A stretch of DNA of 64,000 nt from Xylophilus ampelinus (GCF_003217575.1 NZ_QJTC01000003.1:124001-188000), one strand, 5' to 3'; shown: positions 10,917 to 20,596, counted from the first letter of the stretch. Numbers and translations are program-made. Notes: generated from the sequence alone by a model not told the origin.

Positions 10917-12593
10917 TCAGCGCCCTTGCGCTGCCGCTGCCTGCCGGCGCCGCAGCACGCGCTCCAGGCATTCGAACACCGCCTCGCTCGCCAGCGCCAG
11001 GATCGCCGCAGGCAGCGCGCCGGCCAGCAGCAGGCCGCGGTCGTTGAGCGCCAGGCCGGTGACGATCCGCTCGCCGTAGCCGCCCGCGCCTATGAAGGCG
11101 GCGATGGTCGCGGTGCCGATGGCGATCGCGGTGGCGGTGCGCACGCCGGCCATCAGGGTCGGCAGGGCCAGCGGCAATTCGACCGCCAGCATCCGCTGCC
11201 CCGGCGTCATGCCCAGCGCCAGCGCCGCCTGCCGCGGCCCTGTCGGCACGGCGGCCAGTCCGGTGGCGGTGTTGCGCATGATCGGCAGCAGCGCATAGAG
11301 CATCAGCGCGGCCAGCGCCGGCACGCTGCCGATGCTGCCGGTGAGCGAGATCAGCATCGCCAGCAGCGCGAGCGAGGGCACTGTCTGCAGCAGCCCCGCG
11401 GCGCCCAGCATCAGCGCCCGCAACCGGGGCCGGTAGGCCACCGCCATCGCCAGCGGCACGCCGGCCAGCAGTGCCAGGCCGATCGAGGCGGCCACCAGCA
11501 GAAGGTGCTGGCGTGTCAGCCGCCAGAGGTCGGGGCCCCAGAGCTTGGCGGCGAACCCGCGGATCGCCGCCGGCGGGGCCGCGTCGGCGGTGGCGGCCCC
11601 TGCCGGTGGCGCGGTCGCGTCCGCGTCCGCGTCCGCTTCTGCGTCGGCGGAGGAGACGGAGGCGGAGGCGGAGCCCGCCGCGGGTGCACCCGCCTGCCGG
11701 TGCCATGCCTGGGCGATCGCCTCGAACGGCTGGCCGTCCACCTCGGCCCGCGCGTTCATCCGCACCATCTGCGCCTCGTCGATCCGGCCCTGCAGCCGCT
11801 GCAGGGCCGCCCACGCCGCCGGGAAGCGTTGCGGCACGTCCAGCCGGTAGAGCAGCACCGCGTCGTAGCGCGGGAAGTAGCTGTCGGCGTCCTGCAGCAC
11901 CCGCAGGCCGCGGCGCTCGATCTGCGCGTCGGTGGTGTAGATGTCGACGATGTCCACCTGGCCGCGGGCCAGGGCGTCGTAGGCCAGGCCGTGGTCGAGC
12001 GCCTGCGGTGTCTGGGGCAGGGCATGGTGCCGTGCCAGGCCCGGCCAGCCGTCGGCCCGGCCCAGGAACTCGTTCGACAGGCCCAGCCGCAGGTCGGGGT
12101 GCCGCGCCAGATCGGCCAGGGTGCGGATACCGCGCCGCTCGGCCGCGTCGGCCCGCATCGCCAGCGCGTAGCCGTCGTTGAAGCCCAGCGGCACCGCCAC
12201 GCCCAGGCCCAGCGGCGCGAGCACGGTGCGCAGCGCGGCCAGGCCGGTGGCGCCGGGCCGCCGCAGGATCTCCTGCGCGATGGTACCGGTGTATTCCGGG
12301 TACACGTCGATGCTGCCGCCGCGCAGCGCCGCGTACACGATCGCGGTATTGCCCAGTCCCTGCGACACCCGCGTCGCCGCCCCCGTGGCGGCCGCCTGCT
12401 GCGCCACGATCTCGGCCAGGATGTAGCTCTCGGTAAAACGCTTGGACCCGATGCGCAGAGTCTCGGCCGCCTGCACCCCGAACCCCGCCAGCAGCAACGC
12501 CACCGTCAAAACGGCACGCCACCAGCCACCAAACCCGTCAACCCAGCGCGCGCCCCTCCCAGGGACGCCGTGGAACCGGCTTTGCCGGGCCAC
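10917..12593 (-). CDS. Osmoprotectant (glycine betaine/choline-type) ABC substrate-binding/permease fusion
   Basis: The protein joins an OpuAC/OsmF-type binding domain to an OpuCB-type permease. The binding domain begins at LRIGSKRFTESYILAEIV and includes GLGNTAIVYAALRGGSIDVYPEY. The permease half has about five helices and QTVPSLALLAMLISLTGSIG. An Ala/Asp/Ser-rich linker with (AD)n repeats joins them. The start is uncertain: the frame stays open to a TTG at 12677, but that stretch translates a GC-rich intergenic repeat, so the GTG at 12593, which precedes a hydrophobic signal-like segment (WWRAVLTVALLLAG), is preferred. No partner ATPase gene is visible nearby. Fusion of these two domains is known in osmoprotectant uptake systems. 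Confidence 0.82.
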   Translation of the reverse strand: MARQSRFHGVPGRGARWVDGFGGWWRAVLTVALLLAGFGVQAAETLRIGSKRFTESYILAEIVAQQAAATGAATRVSQGLGNTAIVYAALRGGSIDVYPEYTGTIAQEILRRPGATGLAALRTVLAPLGLGVAVPLGFNDGYALAMRADAAERRGIRTLADLARHPDLRLGLSNEFLGRADGWPGLARHHALPQTPQALDHGLAYDALARGQVDIVDIYTTDAQIERRGLRVLQDADSYFPRYDAVLLYRLDVPQRFPAAWAALQRLQGRIDEAQMVRMNARAEVDGQPFEAIAQAWHRQAGAPAAGSASASVSSADAEADADADATAPPAGAATADAAPPAAIRGFAAKLWGPDLWRLTRQHLLLVAASIGLALLAGVPLAMAVAYRPRLRALMLGAAGLLQTVPSLALLAMLISLTGSIGSVPALAALMLYALLPIMRNTATGLAAVPTGPRQAALALGMTPGQRMLAVELPLALPTLMAGVRTATAIAIGTATIAAFIGAGGYGERIVTGLALNDRGLLLAGALPAAILALASEAVFECLERVLRRRQAAAAQGR

Positions 12594-12681
12594 GGGCGTC
12601 GCCCCAGGAAGGGGGCTGGCGGCTAAGCGCAGCGAGCAAGCCCGGGGGTGAGCGAAAGTCCTTTGGAGGTGTGCCAAAGCT

Positions 12682-13233
12682 CTAGTCCATGCGGATATGC
12701 CGGATCGCCACCACCAGGCCGACCGCCGCCGCGATCCCGATCAGCACGTATTCGTACGGCCGCAGGCTGCCGATCATCGACTTGATCAGCTCGCTCGCCC
12801 AGATGCCGAAGAACGAGACGATCACCGCCCAGACCACCGAGGCGAAAGCGCTCAGCGGCACGAATAGCGCGGCGCGCATCCTGGTCATGCCGAGCGCGAC
12901 CGGGAACACGATGCGCAGGCCCCAGGCGAAGCGCATCAGCATCACCGTCCAGATCGGATGGCGGTGGACGAAGCCGAAGGCGCGGGTGAAGCGCTTCTGC
13001 ATCTTCGGGTGCCGCGCCAGCACCTGCTGGCCCTTGTGCCGGCCCAGGAAGAAATAGAACTGGTCGCTCAGGAAGGCCGCCGCCGCGCCGCAGGCGATCA
13101 GCGGCCAGATTTTCAGATAACCCTCGTGCACCGCGTAGGCGCCCAGCAGGAGGATGGTTTCGCCTTCGAGCAGGCCGGCGAAGAACACGGCGTAGTAGCC
13201 GTAGTCCTGCAAAAGTTCGGAAGGGTGGAACAT
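12682..13233 (-). CDS. DedA-family membrane protein
   Basis: This 183-residue protein has four to five hydrophobic segments and DedA/SNARE-associated features: FFAGLLEGETILLLGAYAV, the FLGRHKGQ region and RFAWGLRIVFPVALGMTRM, with the conserved arginine and glycine-proline. DedA proteins support membrane homeostasis, in some cases as lipid flippases. The ATG at 13233 is preferred to a TTG 13 codons upstream, which overlaps the previous stop. It follows the phospholipase D gene by about 40 nt, so the two lipid-related genes are probably cotranscribed. Confidence 0.88.
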   Translation of the reverse strand: MFHPSELLQDYGYYAVFFAGLLEGETILLLGAYAVHEGYLKIWPLIACGAAAAFLSDQFYFFLGRHKGQQVLARHPKMQKRFTRAFGFVHRHPIWTVMLMRFAWGLRIVFPVALGMTRMRAALFVPLSAFASVVWAVIVSFFGIWASELIKSMIGSLRPYEYVLIGIAAAVGLVVAIRHIRMD

Positions 13234-13272
13234 GGGGCGGGGTTCTTTTGCGATGAATGAGAAGAACGGCAA

Positions 13273-14643
13273 TCAGAGCTGGAAGGCGACGGTCAGCAGC
13301 AGGCCTTCGGTGATATCGCGCAGCAGCGAGGGCGGCCGGGGGTCGAAGTCGTGGCCGGTGGCGGCCAGCACGGCGATCCAGTCGGCCAGCCACTCGATCT
13401 CGGCCGGGCTGTAGAAGACGACGGCCGCCTCGTGGTTGATCAGCAGGCTGCGCAGGTCGAGGTTGATCGATCCGCACATCGCCAGGCTCTCGTCGACCAC
13501 CACCGCCTTGGCATGTGCCATCGCCGGCAGCATCCGGAACCGCACCCCGACGCGCGACAGCTCCCGCATCGCCCGCATGCGCACGAAGTCGGCCAGCCGG
13601 TGGTTGGAGCGGGTGGGCAGCGCCACCGTGATCTCCACGCCGCGCCGCGCGGCCAGCCGCATCGCGTCGCGCAAAAAGTTGTCGGGCACGAAGTAGGGCG
13701 TGACGACCAGGATGCGGTTCTGCGCGCGGAAGCAGGCATCGATCATCAGGGCCTGGGCGGTGTCCTCGGTCTGGTCGGGGCCGCTGGGCAGGAACTGCGC
13801 GAGCGCGCCGTGCGGCACCTCTGCCGGGCTCGCCACCGGCCGCGGCGCGTGGCCGCGGGCCGAAGCCCAGTCCTGCTCGAACTGATGTGCCGCCGCCGCC
13901 GCCACGCCGCCGTGCAGGTCGAACGACAGATCGACCCACGGCGTCTCGCCCGCACGCCCGTTGAAGTATTCGGTCGCCAGGTTGCGGCCGCCGCACCAGA
14001 GCCAGGCGTGGTCGGCGATCAGCAGCTTGCGGTGGTTGCGCAGGTTGCGCGGGCCGCTGCGGCGCAGGCTCAGGAACGGTCGGAAGACGGCGACCTCGGC
14101 GCCCGCCTCGCGCAGCGCATCGAAGGCGTTGCGCGGCGCCAGCAGCGCGCCGTAGCCGTCGAGCAGCAGCCGCACCCGCACGCCCTCCCGTGCGCGCGCC
14201 GCCAGCCGCGCGACGGTTTCGCGGCCGACGTCGTCGTCGCCGATCAGGAAGGTGCAGACGTCGATCCGGGAGCGCGCCTGCGCGATCGTGTCCCAGAGCG
14301 CGGCCAGCGCCTCGCTGCCGTCGTGGTGCATCCGCACGCTGCAGGCCGAGGGCGGCGCCAGGCCGAAGCTCTCGATCAGCTCGGCCGCCCAGTGCCCGAG
14401 CGGGATGGCCGGCCGCGCCCGCGGCAGGCGGGCCGGGCGCAGCTTGCGGCTGCCGAAGACCAGGTACATCGGCAGCACCAGGTACGGCAGCAGCGCCAGA
14501 CCCATGACCCAGGCGATCGCGCTGGAAGGCGCCCGCTGCTCGCCGCGCGCACGGGTCGTGATGACATAGGCCAGGACCGCCAGGGTGCCGAACAGCAGGT
14601 GCTCGGGGATGGTGGGCAGCCTGTCGAGGAGGGAGCGCAGCAT
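13273..14643 (-). CDS. Phospholipase D / cardiolipin synthase-like protein
   Basis: This 456-residue protein has two N-terminal membrane helices (about residues 10-60) followed by two PLD catalytic domains. Both HKD motifs are intact: HRKLLIAD in the first and HAKAVVVDE in the second, each followed by the Gly/Asn pattern (CGGRN and CGSIN). This is the architecture of bacterial cardiolipin synthases (Cls), which condense phosphatidylglycerol. The ATG at 14643 was chosen because the helical N-terminus begins there; the frame stays open upstream but that sequence is low-complexity. It is followed by the DedA gene. Confidence 0.88.
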   Translation of the reverse strand: MLRSLLDRLPTIPEHLLFGTLAVLAYVITTRARGEQRAPSSAIAWVMGLALLPYLVLPMYLVFGSRKLRPARLPRARPAIPLGHWAAELIESFGLAPPSACSVRMHHDGSEALAALWDTIAQARSRIDVCTFLIGDDDVGRETVARLAARAREGVRVRLLLDGYGALLAPRNAFDALREAGAEVAVFRPFLSLRRSGPRNLRNHRKLLIADHAWLWCGGRNLATEYFNGRAGETPWVDLSFDLHGGVAAAAAHQFEQDWASARGHAPRPVASPAEVPHGALAQFLPSGPDQTEDTAQALMIDACFRAQNRILVVTPYFVPDNFLRDAMRLAARRGVEITVALPTRSNHRLADFVRMRAMRELSRVGVRFRMLPAMAHAKAVVVDESLAMCGSINLDLRSLLINHEAAVVFYSPAEIEWLADWIAVLAATGHDFDPRPPSLLRDITEGLLLTVAFQL

Positions 14644-14822
14644 GGGTGGGAAGTATGGGGGGACGGGGTGGGGGAGGGTGGTAGGACTTGGGCGCTTGAT
14701 GTTGCGGCTGCTAACGGGTCGGGTGCGTTGGGATCGCTTGGCCCCCTGCGAGGGCGTGAGGGCGGCGGTCGGCTTGGCATCCATGGGCTACTGATACGCC
14801 GACTGCTCGGCTGTCTTGTCTT

Positions 14823-14994
14823 GCTCCCTCTCCCTCTGGGAGAGGGTTGGGGTGAGGGCCGCGCCCGGCTGATTTGTGTCGCTGCTGCTCGTCGCTGCGT
14901 TGCCTGTTTTGGGTCCGGAGGCGGGGATTTCGCCCCCGCGGGCGAGTCCCTTTCTTTGCTTCGCCAAAGAAAGGAACCAAAGAAAGGCGACCCC
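14823..14994 (+). repeat. 172-bp inverted repeat, left arm
   Basis: This arm reads from gctccctctccctctggg to aaagaaaggcgacccc and recurs in inverted orientation at 15696-15867 with a single mismatch. The inner part contains a smaller hairpin (CCTTTCTTTG...CAAAGAAAGG around 14949-14985). Weaker similarity between the arms continues inward for roughly another 100 bp. It resembles REP-like intergenic sequence abundant in comamonads; that comparison is from memory. Confidence 0.85.
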
Positions 14995-15337
14995 ACGTGC
15001 TGCGTCCCTCCGCTGCGCTGCGGGCAACCTGCGGTGCTCGCGGCAGGCGGGGTCCGCGCAAACTCGCTGCGCTCAGACATGCGCGGCCCTTTTTCCGCCT
15101 GCCGCTGCGCTCCTCGGCGCATCCCGAGGGGCGGGGGTGCGGGGACTCTCGGCTGCTGCCGGCTGCGCGGCAGTTACGCCTGGGGGGGGAAAGCGGCAAT
15201 AAAAACGGCAATAGCACCTGCACTGTCGCTGGCGCTGTAGCTGGCGCTGTAGCTGTAGCTGTAGCTGGCAACGGCAACGGCACCGAGGCAGATGTTTGAA
15301 AGAAAAGTGGCTGTAGCCGGCGTACAGCGCCGACGGT

Positions 15338-15356
15338 TAGCTATTGATTTAGTAGC
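15338..15356. repeat. AT-rich palindrome inside the repeat island
   Basis: The sequence tagctattgatttagtagc has the GCTA...TAGC dyad seen in the other copies. It lies between the two arms of the 172-bp inverted repeat and near no gene end, so a simple transcription-terminator role is less likely for this copy. Confidence 0.55.
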
Positions 15357-15695
15357 GTTCGTGCAAAAGGGTAATGCGACGATGGCCCGGGCCACCCATA
15401 CTCCAGCCCTCTCTCCGCGAGCAAGAGGCAGTGAAACCGAAGCGTCAGACAGCCGAGCAAAGCCACGATCCGCCCCTCGTGCCGAGCGAAGCAAGGGCAC
15501 CCCCAGGCCGAGCGCAGCGATGGCCCGTGTGGACCCCGCTCCCGCTCCCCAGCCCCTCTGCGGCGTCGAGGAGCGCAGCGGGCGGCGGATCAGGTCCCGC
15601 GATTGTCTGAGCGGAGCGCAGCGCAGCGAGTTGGAGCGGGACCCCGCCGCACGCGAGCACCGCAGAGCAGTCCGGCGCAGCCGGACCGCCGCAGC

Positions 15696-15867
15696 GGGGT
15701 CGCCTTTCTTTGGTTCCTTTCTTTGGCGAAGCAAAGAAAGGGACTCGCCCGCGGGGGCGAAATCCCCGCCTCCGGACCCAAAACAGGCAACGCAGCGACG
15801 AGCAGCAGCGACACAAATCAGCCGGGCGCGGCCCTCACCCCAACCCTCTCCCAGGGGGAGAGGGAGC
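15696..15867 (-). repeat. 172-bp inverted repeat, right arm
   Basis: This is the reverse complement of 14823-14994 with one difference: a C in place of a T in the CCCTCTGGG segment of the left arm. The 701-bp spacer between the arms has no recognisable transposase or other gene. Such high identity implies a recent copy or ongoing gene conversion. Confidence 0.85.
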
Positions 15868-15876
15868 CAGATATAG

Positions 15877-15973
<97 letters not shown>

Positions 15974-15995
15974 GGATTACGCCAGCCACCCACCC

Positions 15996-17576
15996 CTACG
16001 CCAACATCACCCGATTCTTCCCCGCCTTATTCGCCAGATACATCGCCTGATCCGCCCGCTTCAACGCATCCCCCGGCGTATCGCTGGCCGACACCGCCGA
16101 CACCCCCGCGCTGAACGTGATCAGCACCTTGTCGTTGTTCGCCAGGAAGTACCGCTTCGTCAGCTCCCGCTGCAAACGCTGCAGCACCGCCACGCCCTCT
16201 GCCGGCGGCGTGTCCGGCATGACCACCACGAACTCCTCGCCGCCGTAGCGGGCCAGCGTGTCCTGCGCCCGCAGCGATTCGCGCGCCACCTGCGCCAGGT
16301 GCACCAGCGCCGCGTCGCCACTCGCGTGGCCCAGCCGGTCGTTGATCTGCTTGAAGTTATCGATGTCGAGCAAACCGATGCAGACGGCGGTGCCGGCCCG
16401 GCGGGCGCGAGCCACCTCGCGGTCGGCGGCTTCGTCCAACCCCTTGCGGTTCAGCGCGCCGGTGAGCGGATCGTGGCGGGCCTGGGCACTGGCGTTTTCG
16501 AGGGCTGCCTGCAGGCGTCCGATCTCGGCCTGGGTGGCGGCGGTCTTGTCCTGGAGCGACTGCAGCTCGTCGCGGTGGACCCGGCTGTCGAGCGCCATCG
16601 CGCGGGTGGCGGAGATCACTTCCTGCAGCACCGGCGCCATCTCCTCCAGCGAACGCACCTCGCCCAGCCGGTCGGCGCACTGCTCGATCTTGTCTTGGTA
16701 GACGCCGCTCGACGCGGTCATCTGCGACAGCCGCGCGATGAAGCTGGCCAGCATGTCCTTCATCTGCTCCTGCGCATCCAGACTGCGCTGGCGCGATTCG
16801 GACTGCTTGACGATCACGTCCTTCAAACGCTTCTGCAGGTCGTCCAGGCGCAGCGTCAGGGGCGGCTCGGCGGCGGCCTGCAGCGCGTCGGCCTGGCCCT
16901 GGAGCCAGCGGTCGTCCAGGCTCAGCTCTCCGATGTTCTGGAAGATCAGCTGCAGGGAGGCGAGCAGCCCGGCCCGGATCGCCGACTGGTCCTCGGCCGC
17001 GAACGACAGGCGAAAGCCCAGGTCGGCCAGCATCGGCTGCAGCACCTCGGCGGACGAAGGCGCGCGCAGGGCATGCAGCAGGGTGTCGGCGGTCTGCTGG
17101 AGCCGGGCGTCCTCGGTGCCGAGGGCGGGCATCACGTTCTCGACCAGGCGGGCGATCTGCTCCAGCAGGGTGGCGGGCAAGGTCTCCGCCACGGGCGTCG
17201 GCGCGCGCTCCGCAGGGATCGGGGCGGAGCCCTGCGCCGCCGCGTCGGCTCCCGGCGCCGCGACCGTCGCATCCTGCGCGGCGGAGGCGCCCAGGCCCAG
17301 CTGGGCATACCCGGCGATCGCGCGCTGTAGGTCGGTCCAGCTCTTTTGCTGTACGGCCGCGTCGAACTGGGTCAGAAGCCGCTTCTGCACCGGCGTCTCA
17401 CCCGGCAGGGCGCGGGCGATACGGCCCAGGGGACCGTCGGGGAACGGGGTCGGTGTCGCGGTGCCGGCGATCTCGTCGTAGAGCGTCTGGTAGTTGTCGG
17501 GCGATGGCGCCAGTTTGCGGGTCGCCAGCAGCTTGAGAGTGTCCCGGGCGATCTCGGAGGGCGGGCGTGCGGACAT
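15996..17576 (-). CDS. Diguanylate cyclase (GGDEF domain)
   Basis: This 526-residue protein makes the second messenger c-di-GMP from two GTP. The C-terminal GGDEF domain starts near HDPLTGALNRKGLDE and has the active-site motif GGEEF in ARYGGEEFVVV. An RxxD inhibitory site (RAQD) lies five residues before it, so product inhibition is expected. The N-terminal half lacks membrane helices and is largely helical, with a possible coiled coil (DKTAATQAEIGRLQAALENA) just before GGDEF. The start at 17576 (MSARPPSEIARDTL) was chosen over a codon seven residues upstream. The signal it senses is unknown. Confidence 0.9.
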   Translation of the reverse strand: MSARPPSEIARDTLKLLATRKLAPSPDNYQTLYDEIAGTATPTPFPDGPLGRIARALPGETPVQKRLLTQFDAAVQQKSWTDLQRAIAGYAQLGLGASAAQDATVAAPGADAAAQGSAPIPAERAPTPVAETLPATLLEQIARLVENVMPALGTEDARLQQTADTLLHALRAPSSAEVLQPMLADLGFRLSFAAEDQSAIRAGLLASLQLIFQNIGELSLDDRWLQGQADALQAAAEPPLTLRLDDLQKRLKDVIVKQSESRQRSLDAQEQMKDMLASFIARLSQMTASSGVYQDKIEQCADRLGEVRSLEEMAPVLQEVISATRAMALDSRVHRDELQSLQDKTAATQAEIGRLQAALENASAQARHDPLTGALNRKGLDEAADREVARARRAGTAVCIGLLDIDNFKQINDRLGHASGDAALVHLAQVARESLRAQDTLARYGGEEFVVVMPDTPPAEGVAVLQRLQRELTKRYFLANNDKVLITFSAGVSAVSASDTPGDALKRADQAMYLANKAGKNRVMLA

Positions 17577-17824
17577 GTCGATGCGCTCTGTAACCAATAG
17601 TCAGGTGCCGAGTGTGACAGAGCGAACCCGCCGCGGGCATCCATACGCGGCGACAGGCCATTGGAGGCATGTCGCAATGCGGCAACGGCAGGAGTGCTAG
17701 AGTTTCCTTGAATCGTAAGTTTTGAAACTAATTTGTTTCCTTTCGCGTAGTGATGCTCGGACGTGCCTGCTCGGGTGTATACGTTGTGAAAAACAGTTGC
17801 CGGCATTTCAGCCAAGGAGTCATG

Positions 17825-19582
17825 ATGAATATTTTGAGAAAAATGAAATTGGGCACGACCTTGGGTGTCGGCTTTGCCGTTTTGATTATGTCGGGCCTTT
17901 TGCTGGCTATTTTCGGAAAATCACAGCTGAATTCGTTGGGCAAAAACATTCAGTTCATTGCCGATGACCGTGTTGCGAAGGTTTTATTGGTACAGGATGT
18001 AAAAGATAATGTCAATATTATCGCGCGCGCCGCGAGAAATATCGCGCTCCTGAGCGATTCCGAGAAAATGGCTTTCGAGAAGAAGCGCATAGACGACGCG
18101 CGCATACGCAACACCGAAGCATTGAACAAATTGCAGCAGATGGCGTCCGCCCCCGAGGAGCAGCGCCTGGTGGCCGAGGTCAATACGACGAGAGTTCCCT
18201 ACAACGCGGGTATTGACAAAGCTGTCGCACTTGGATTGGAAGGTAAAAATGTAGCGTCGCGCGATACGCTCATGAACGAGGTCAACCCGTTGCAGGCGGC
18301 CTTTTTCAAAGCGCTGGAAACCTTGGTCGAACAACAGCGCAAAATCCTGCTGGAAACGGTCGCCAGTTCGCAAAATGAGGCCGCGGCCTCCGGCATCACC
18401 ATGCTGATCGTGGCGGCCATCGCGGCGGTCGCGGGTGCTTTGCTGGCGTGGGGCATTACCCACAGCGTCAAATCGCAGCTCGGCGGTGAACCCGCGTATG
18501 CCGCCGCCATCGCGCAGGAGGTGGCGCAGGGCAACCTGGCGATCGATGTCCGGCTGCGCAAGAGCGACAGCCACAGCGTGCTGGCCGCGATGGAGACGAT
18601 GCGCGCCAGCCTGAGCCGCGTCGTCAGCGAAGTGCGCCATGGGAGTGAATCCGTCGCCACCGGCGCAGGCCAGATCGCGACGGGCAACGCCGACCTGAGC
18701 CAGCGCACCGAAGAGCAGGCGTCGAACCTGCAGCAGACGGCGGCGTCGATGGAGGAAATGAATTCCACGATCAAGCAGAACGCCGACACGGTCCGCACTG
18801 CGACGCAGATGGCGCAATCGGCCAGCAGCACGGCCAGCCGCGGCGGAGATGTGGTCGGCGAGGTGGTGCGCACGATGGAGGACATCTCCGCCAGTTCGCG
18901 CAAGATCGGCGACATCATCGGCGTGATCGACAGCATCGCGTTCCAGACGAACATCCTGGCCCTGAACGCGGCGGTGGAGGCGGCGCGGGCCGGCGAGCAG
19001 GGCCGCGGATTCGCGGTCGTGGCCAGCGAGGTGCGCAGCCTGGCGCAGCGCAGCGCCACGGCGGCCAAGGAAATCAAGGTCCTGATTGGCGAGAGCGTGG
19101 CGAAGGTCGATACCGGATCGCGGCTGGTGGGCGATGCCGGCGCCACGATCGGCGAAGTGGTCGACCAGGCCCGCCGTGTCGCCGACCTGATCGGCGAGAT
19201 CGGCGCGGCGACCCACGAGCAGGCGCAGGGCATCTCGCAGGTGAGCGACGCCGTCAACCAGCTCGACCAGGTGACGCAGCAGAACGCGGCGCTCGTCGAG
19301 GAGTCCGCGGCCGCGGCCGACAGCCTCAACTACCAGGCCGCGCGACTGGTGGAAGTGTTGAGCGTGTTCCGGATCGATGCGGCGGCGGCGCAGGCGTCGC
19401 CGCCGCTGCCGGAAAAGCGCAGCCGGCCAGCCGCACCCTCCGGGGCGCCCGTGCCGAAGAAAGTGGCTTTGGCCCGGGGCCCCGGGGATCGCTCCGCACC
19501 CGTGGTTGCACAGAGCAAGCGCGTCGCGCAGCAGCAGGTCGCCTTGTCGGCCCCGAACGCCGACGACTGGGAAAAGTTCTGA
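17825..19582 (+). CDS. Methyl-accepting chemotaxis protein
   Basis: This 585-residue chemoreceptor has a transmembrane helix at about residues 11-31, a periplasmic four-helix-bundle-type domain to about 190, a second helix ([19 protein letters not shown]), HAMP, and a cytoplasmic signalling hairpin with the conserved tip [26 protein letters not shown]. The C-terminus ends DDWEKF, resembling the CheR-tethering pentapeptide after a flexible Pro/Ala-rich tail. An AAGGAG lies 5 nt before the chosen ATG; an ATG one codon upstream is also possible. About the first 450 nt are distinctly AT-richer than the rest. No che genes are nearby. Confidence 0.92.
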   Translation: MNILRKMKLGTTLGVGFAVLIMSGLLLAIFGKSQLNSLGKNIQFIADDRVAKVLLVQDVKDNVNIIARAARNIALLSDSEKMAFEKKRIDDARIRNTEALNKLQQMASAPEEQRLVAEVNTTRVPYNAGIDKAVALGLEGKNVASRDTLMNEVNPLQAAFFKALETLVEQQRKILLETVASSQNEAAASGITMLIVAAIAAVAGALLAWGITHSVKSQLGGEPAYAAAIAQEVAQGNLAIDVRLRKSDSHSVLAAMETMRASLSRVVSEVRHGSESVATGAGQIATGNADLSQRTEEQASNLQQTAASMEEMNSTIKQNADTVRTATQMAQSASSTASRGGDVVGEVVRTMEDISASSRKIGDIIGVIDSIAFQTNILALNAAVEAARAGEQGRGFAVVASEVRSLAQRSATAAKEIKVLIGESVAKVDTGSRLVGDAGATIGEVVDQARRVADLIGEIGAATHEQAQGISQVSDAVNQLDQVTQQNAALVEESAAAADSLNYQAARLVEVLSVFRIDAAAAQASPPLPEKRSRPAAPSGAPVPKKVALARGPGDRSAPVVAQSKRVAQQQVALSAPNADDWEKF

Positions 19583-19600
19583 TCCGGGCGGCGGCCTCTT

Positions 19601-19714
19601 AGAGCGGCTAACACAACCCAGCGAAGCGGTTCTGGCTAGGCGCCGCATCGCAGACAGTACGAGTAGTACGACAAGGTGCGGCAACGACGCCAGAAGGGTT
19701 GTGTTAGCCGCTCT
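19601..19714. repeat. 114-nt hairpin element with 19-nt terminal inverted repeats
   Basis: The ends agagcggctaacacaaccc and its perfect reverse complement enclose a second stem (TTCTGGC..GCCGCA pairing with TGCGGC..GCCAGAA) capped by CAGACAGTACGAGTAGTACG. The element fills the space between the chemoreceptor stop and the convergent GST stop. Terminal repeats and compact fold suggest a MITE or REP-like element that can also serve as a bidirectional terminator. The cap resembles repeats I recall from other betaproteobacteria, unverified here. Confidence 0.75.
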
Positions 19715-19733
19715 TAGGGGGCTGCTGCGGCCG

Positions 19734-20405
19734 TCAGCCCGTCGGCGGGAACCACGCCGCACCGGGCCGGCCGTCCCACGGCGGGTAGCGGTGCATCGTC
19801 CGTGCGAACGCCGCGCTGCCGGTCCAGGCGGCCAGCCAGGCGTGCAGGTGCGGCCAGGGTTCGGCGGCGAAGCCGTCGGGCTCCACCATCGCGAACTGGC
19901 GCACGAAGGGCAGGATCGCCGCATCCGCCAGGCCGGGCCGGTCGCCGAAGAGATGGGGGGTGCGGTGCAGTCGCGTTTCCAGGGTCCGCAGCCAGGCCGC
20001 GCCGGTGTCCCGCGGCGCGGCATCGGCCCGAGCGGCGCCGGCACGGTCCGGGTACTTGAAGCCGTCCAGCGCGGGCTTGAAGACCGTGTCGCACGCCTCT
20101 ATGAGGGCCTGCATCTCGCCGGCGCTGCCGCGGGCGGGCTGCAGCCAACCGGCGGGATCGCGGATCTCCAGCGCCCAGCGCATGATGTCGAGGCTCTGGT
20201 CGAGCACGCGGCCGTCAGCCAGCACCAGCACCGGCACCGTGCCCTTCGGCGATGCGGCGAGCAGCGCGGCGGGCTTGTCGCGCAGCACCACCTCGCGCAG
20301 TTCGCAGCGCACGCCGCCGGACAGCAGCGCGGCCCGGGCGCGCATCGCGTACGGGCAGCGCCGGAACGAGTACAGGACCGGCAGCGTCTGCGCGTTCAGT
20401 TCCAC
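19734..20405 (-). CDS. Glutathione S-transferase family protein
   Basis: This 223-residue protein has an N-terminal thioredoxin-like domain with a CPYAMRARAAL motif (cysteine near residue 17), the cis-proline segment GTVPVLVLADG and the DQSLDIMRW region, followed by an all-helical C-terminal domain containing DRPGLADAAILPFVRQFA. It would conjugate or reduce substrates with glutathione, with possible glutaredoxin/Grx2-like activity given the Cys-Pro-Tyr. The GTG start overlaps the stop of the upstream 66-codon gene by 10 nt, so coupling is expected; the frame remains open upstream but encodes no GST-like sequence. Confidence 0.85.
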   Translation of the reverse strand: MELNAQTLPVLYSFRRCPYAMRARAALLSGGVRCELREVVLRDKPAALLAASPKGTVPVLVLADGRVLDQSLDIMRWALEIRDPAGWLQPARGSAGEMQALIEACDTVFKPALDGFKYPDRAGAARADAAPRDTGAAWLRTLETRLHRTPHLFGDRPGLADAAILPFVRQFAMVEPDGFAAEPWPHLHAWLAAWTGSAAFARTMHRYPPWDGRPGAAWFPPTG

Positions 20406-20596
20406 GGTACCGCGCCGGGGGCCGCGTCGTCGGCATCCTCGGCCATCCGCTCGCGCAGGGCGCGTTCGGCGTCGGCCAGTTCCTTTTCGCGCCGCTGCCG
20501 CTCTGCCGGCGCCAGGTTGGGCAGGTCGCGTGCGAACTGCTGGCTGATCCATTTGAGCTTGAGCGCCAGCGAGGCGGCGGTGTCGGGCGTGGTCAT
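20396..20596 (-). CDS. Small hypothetical protein, 66 residues
   Basis: This short gene encodes a soluble, charged, probably helical protein with an Ala/Arg/Glu-rich centre (APAERQRREKELADAERALRERM). No signal peptide, membrane helix or known motif is visible. It is translated just before the GST and its end overlaps the GST start, so it is probably a real cotranscribed gene. Function unknown. Confidence 0.65.
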   Translation of the reverse strand: MTTPDTAASLALKLKWISQQFARDLPNLAPAERQRREKELADAERALRERMAEDADDAAPGAVPWN

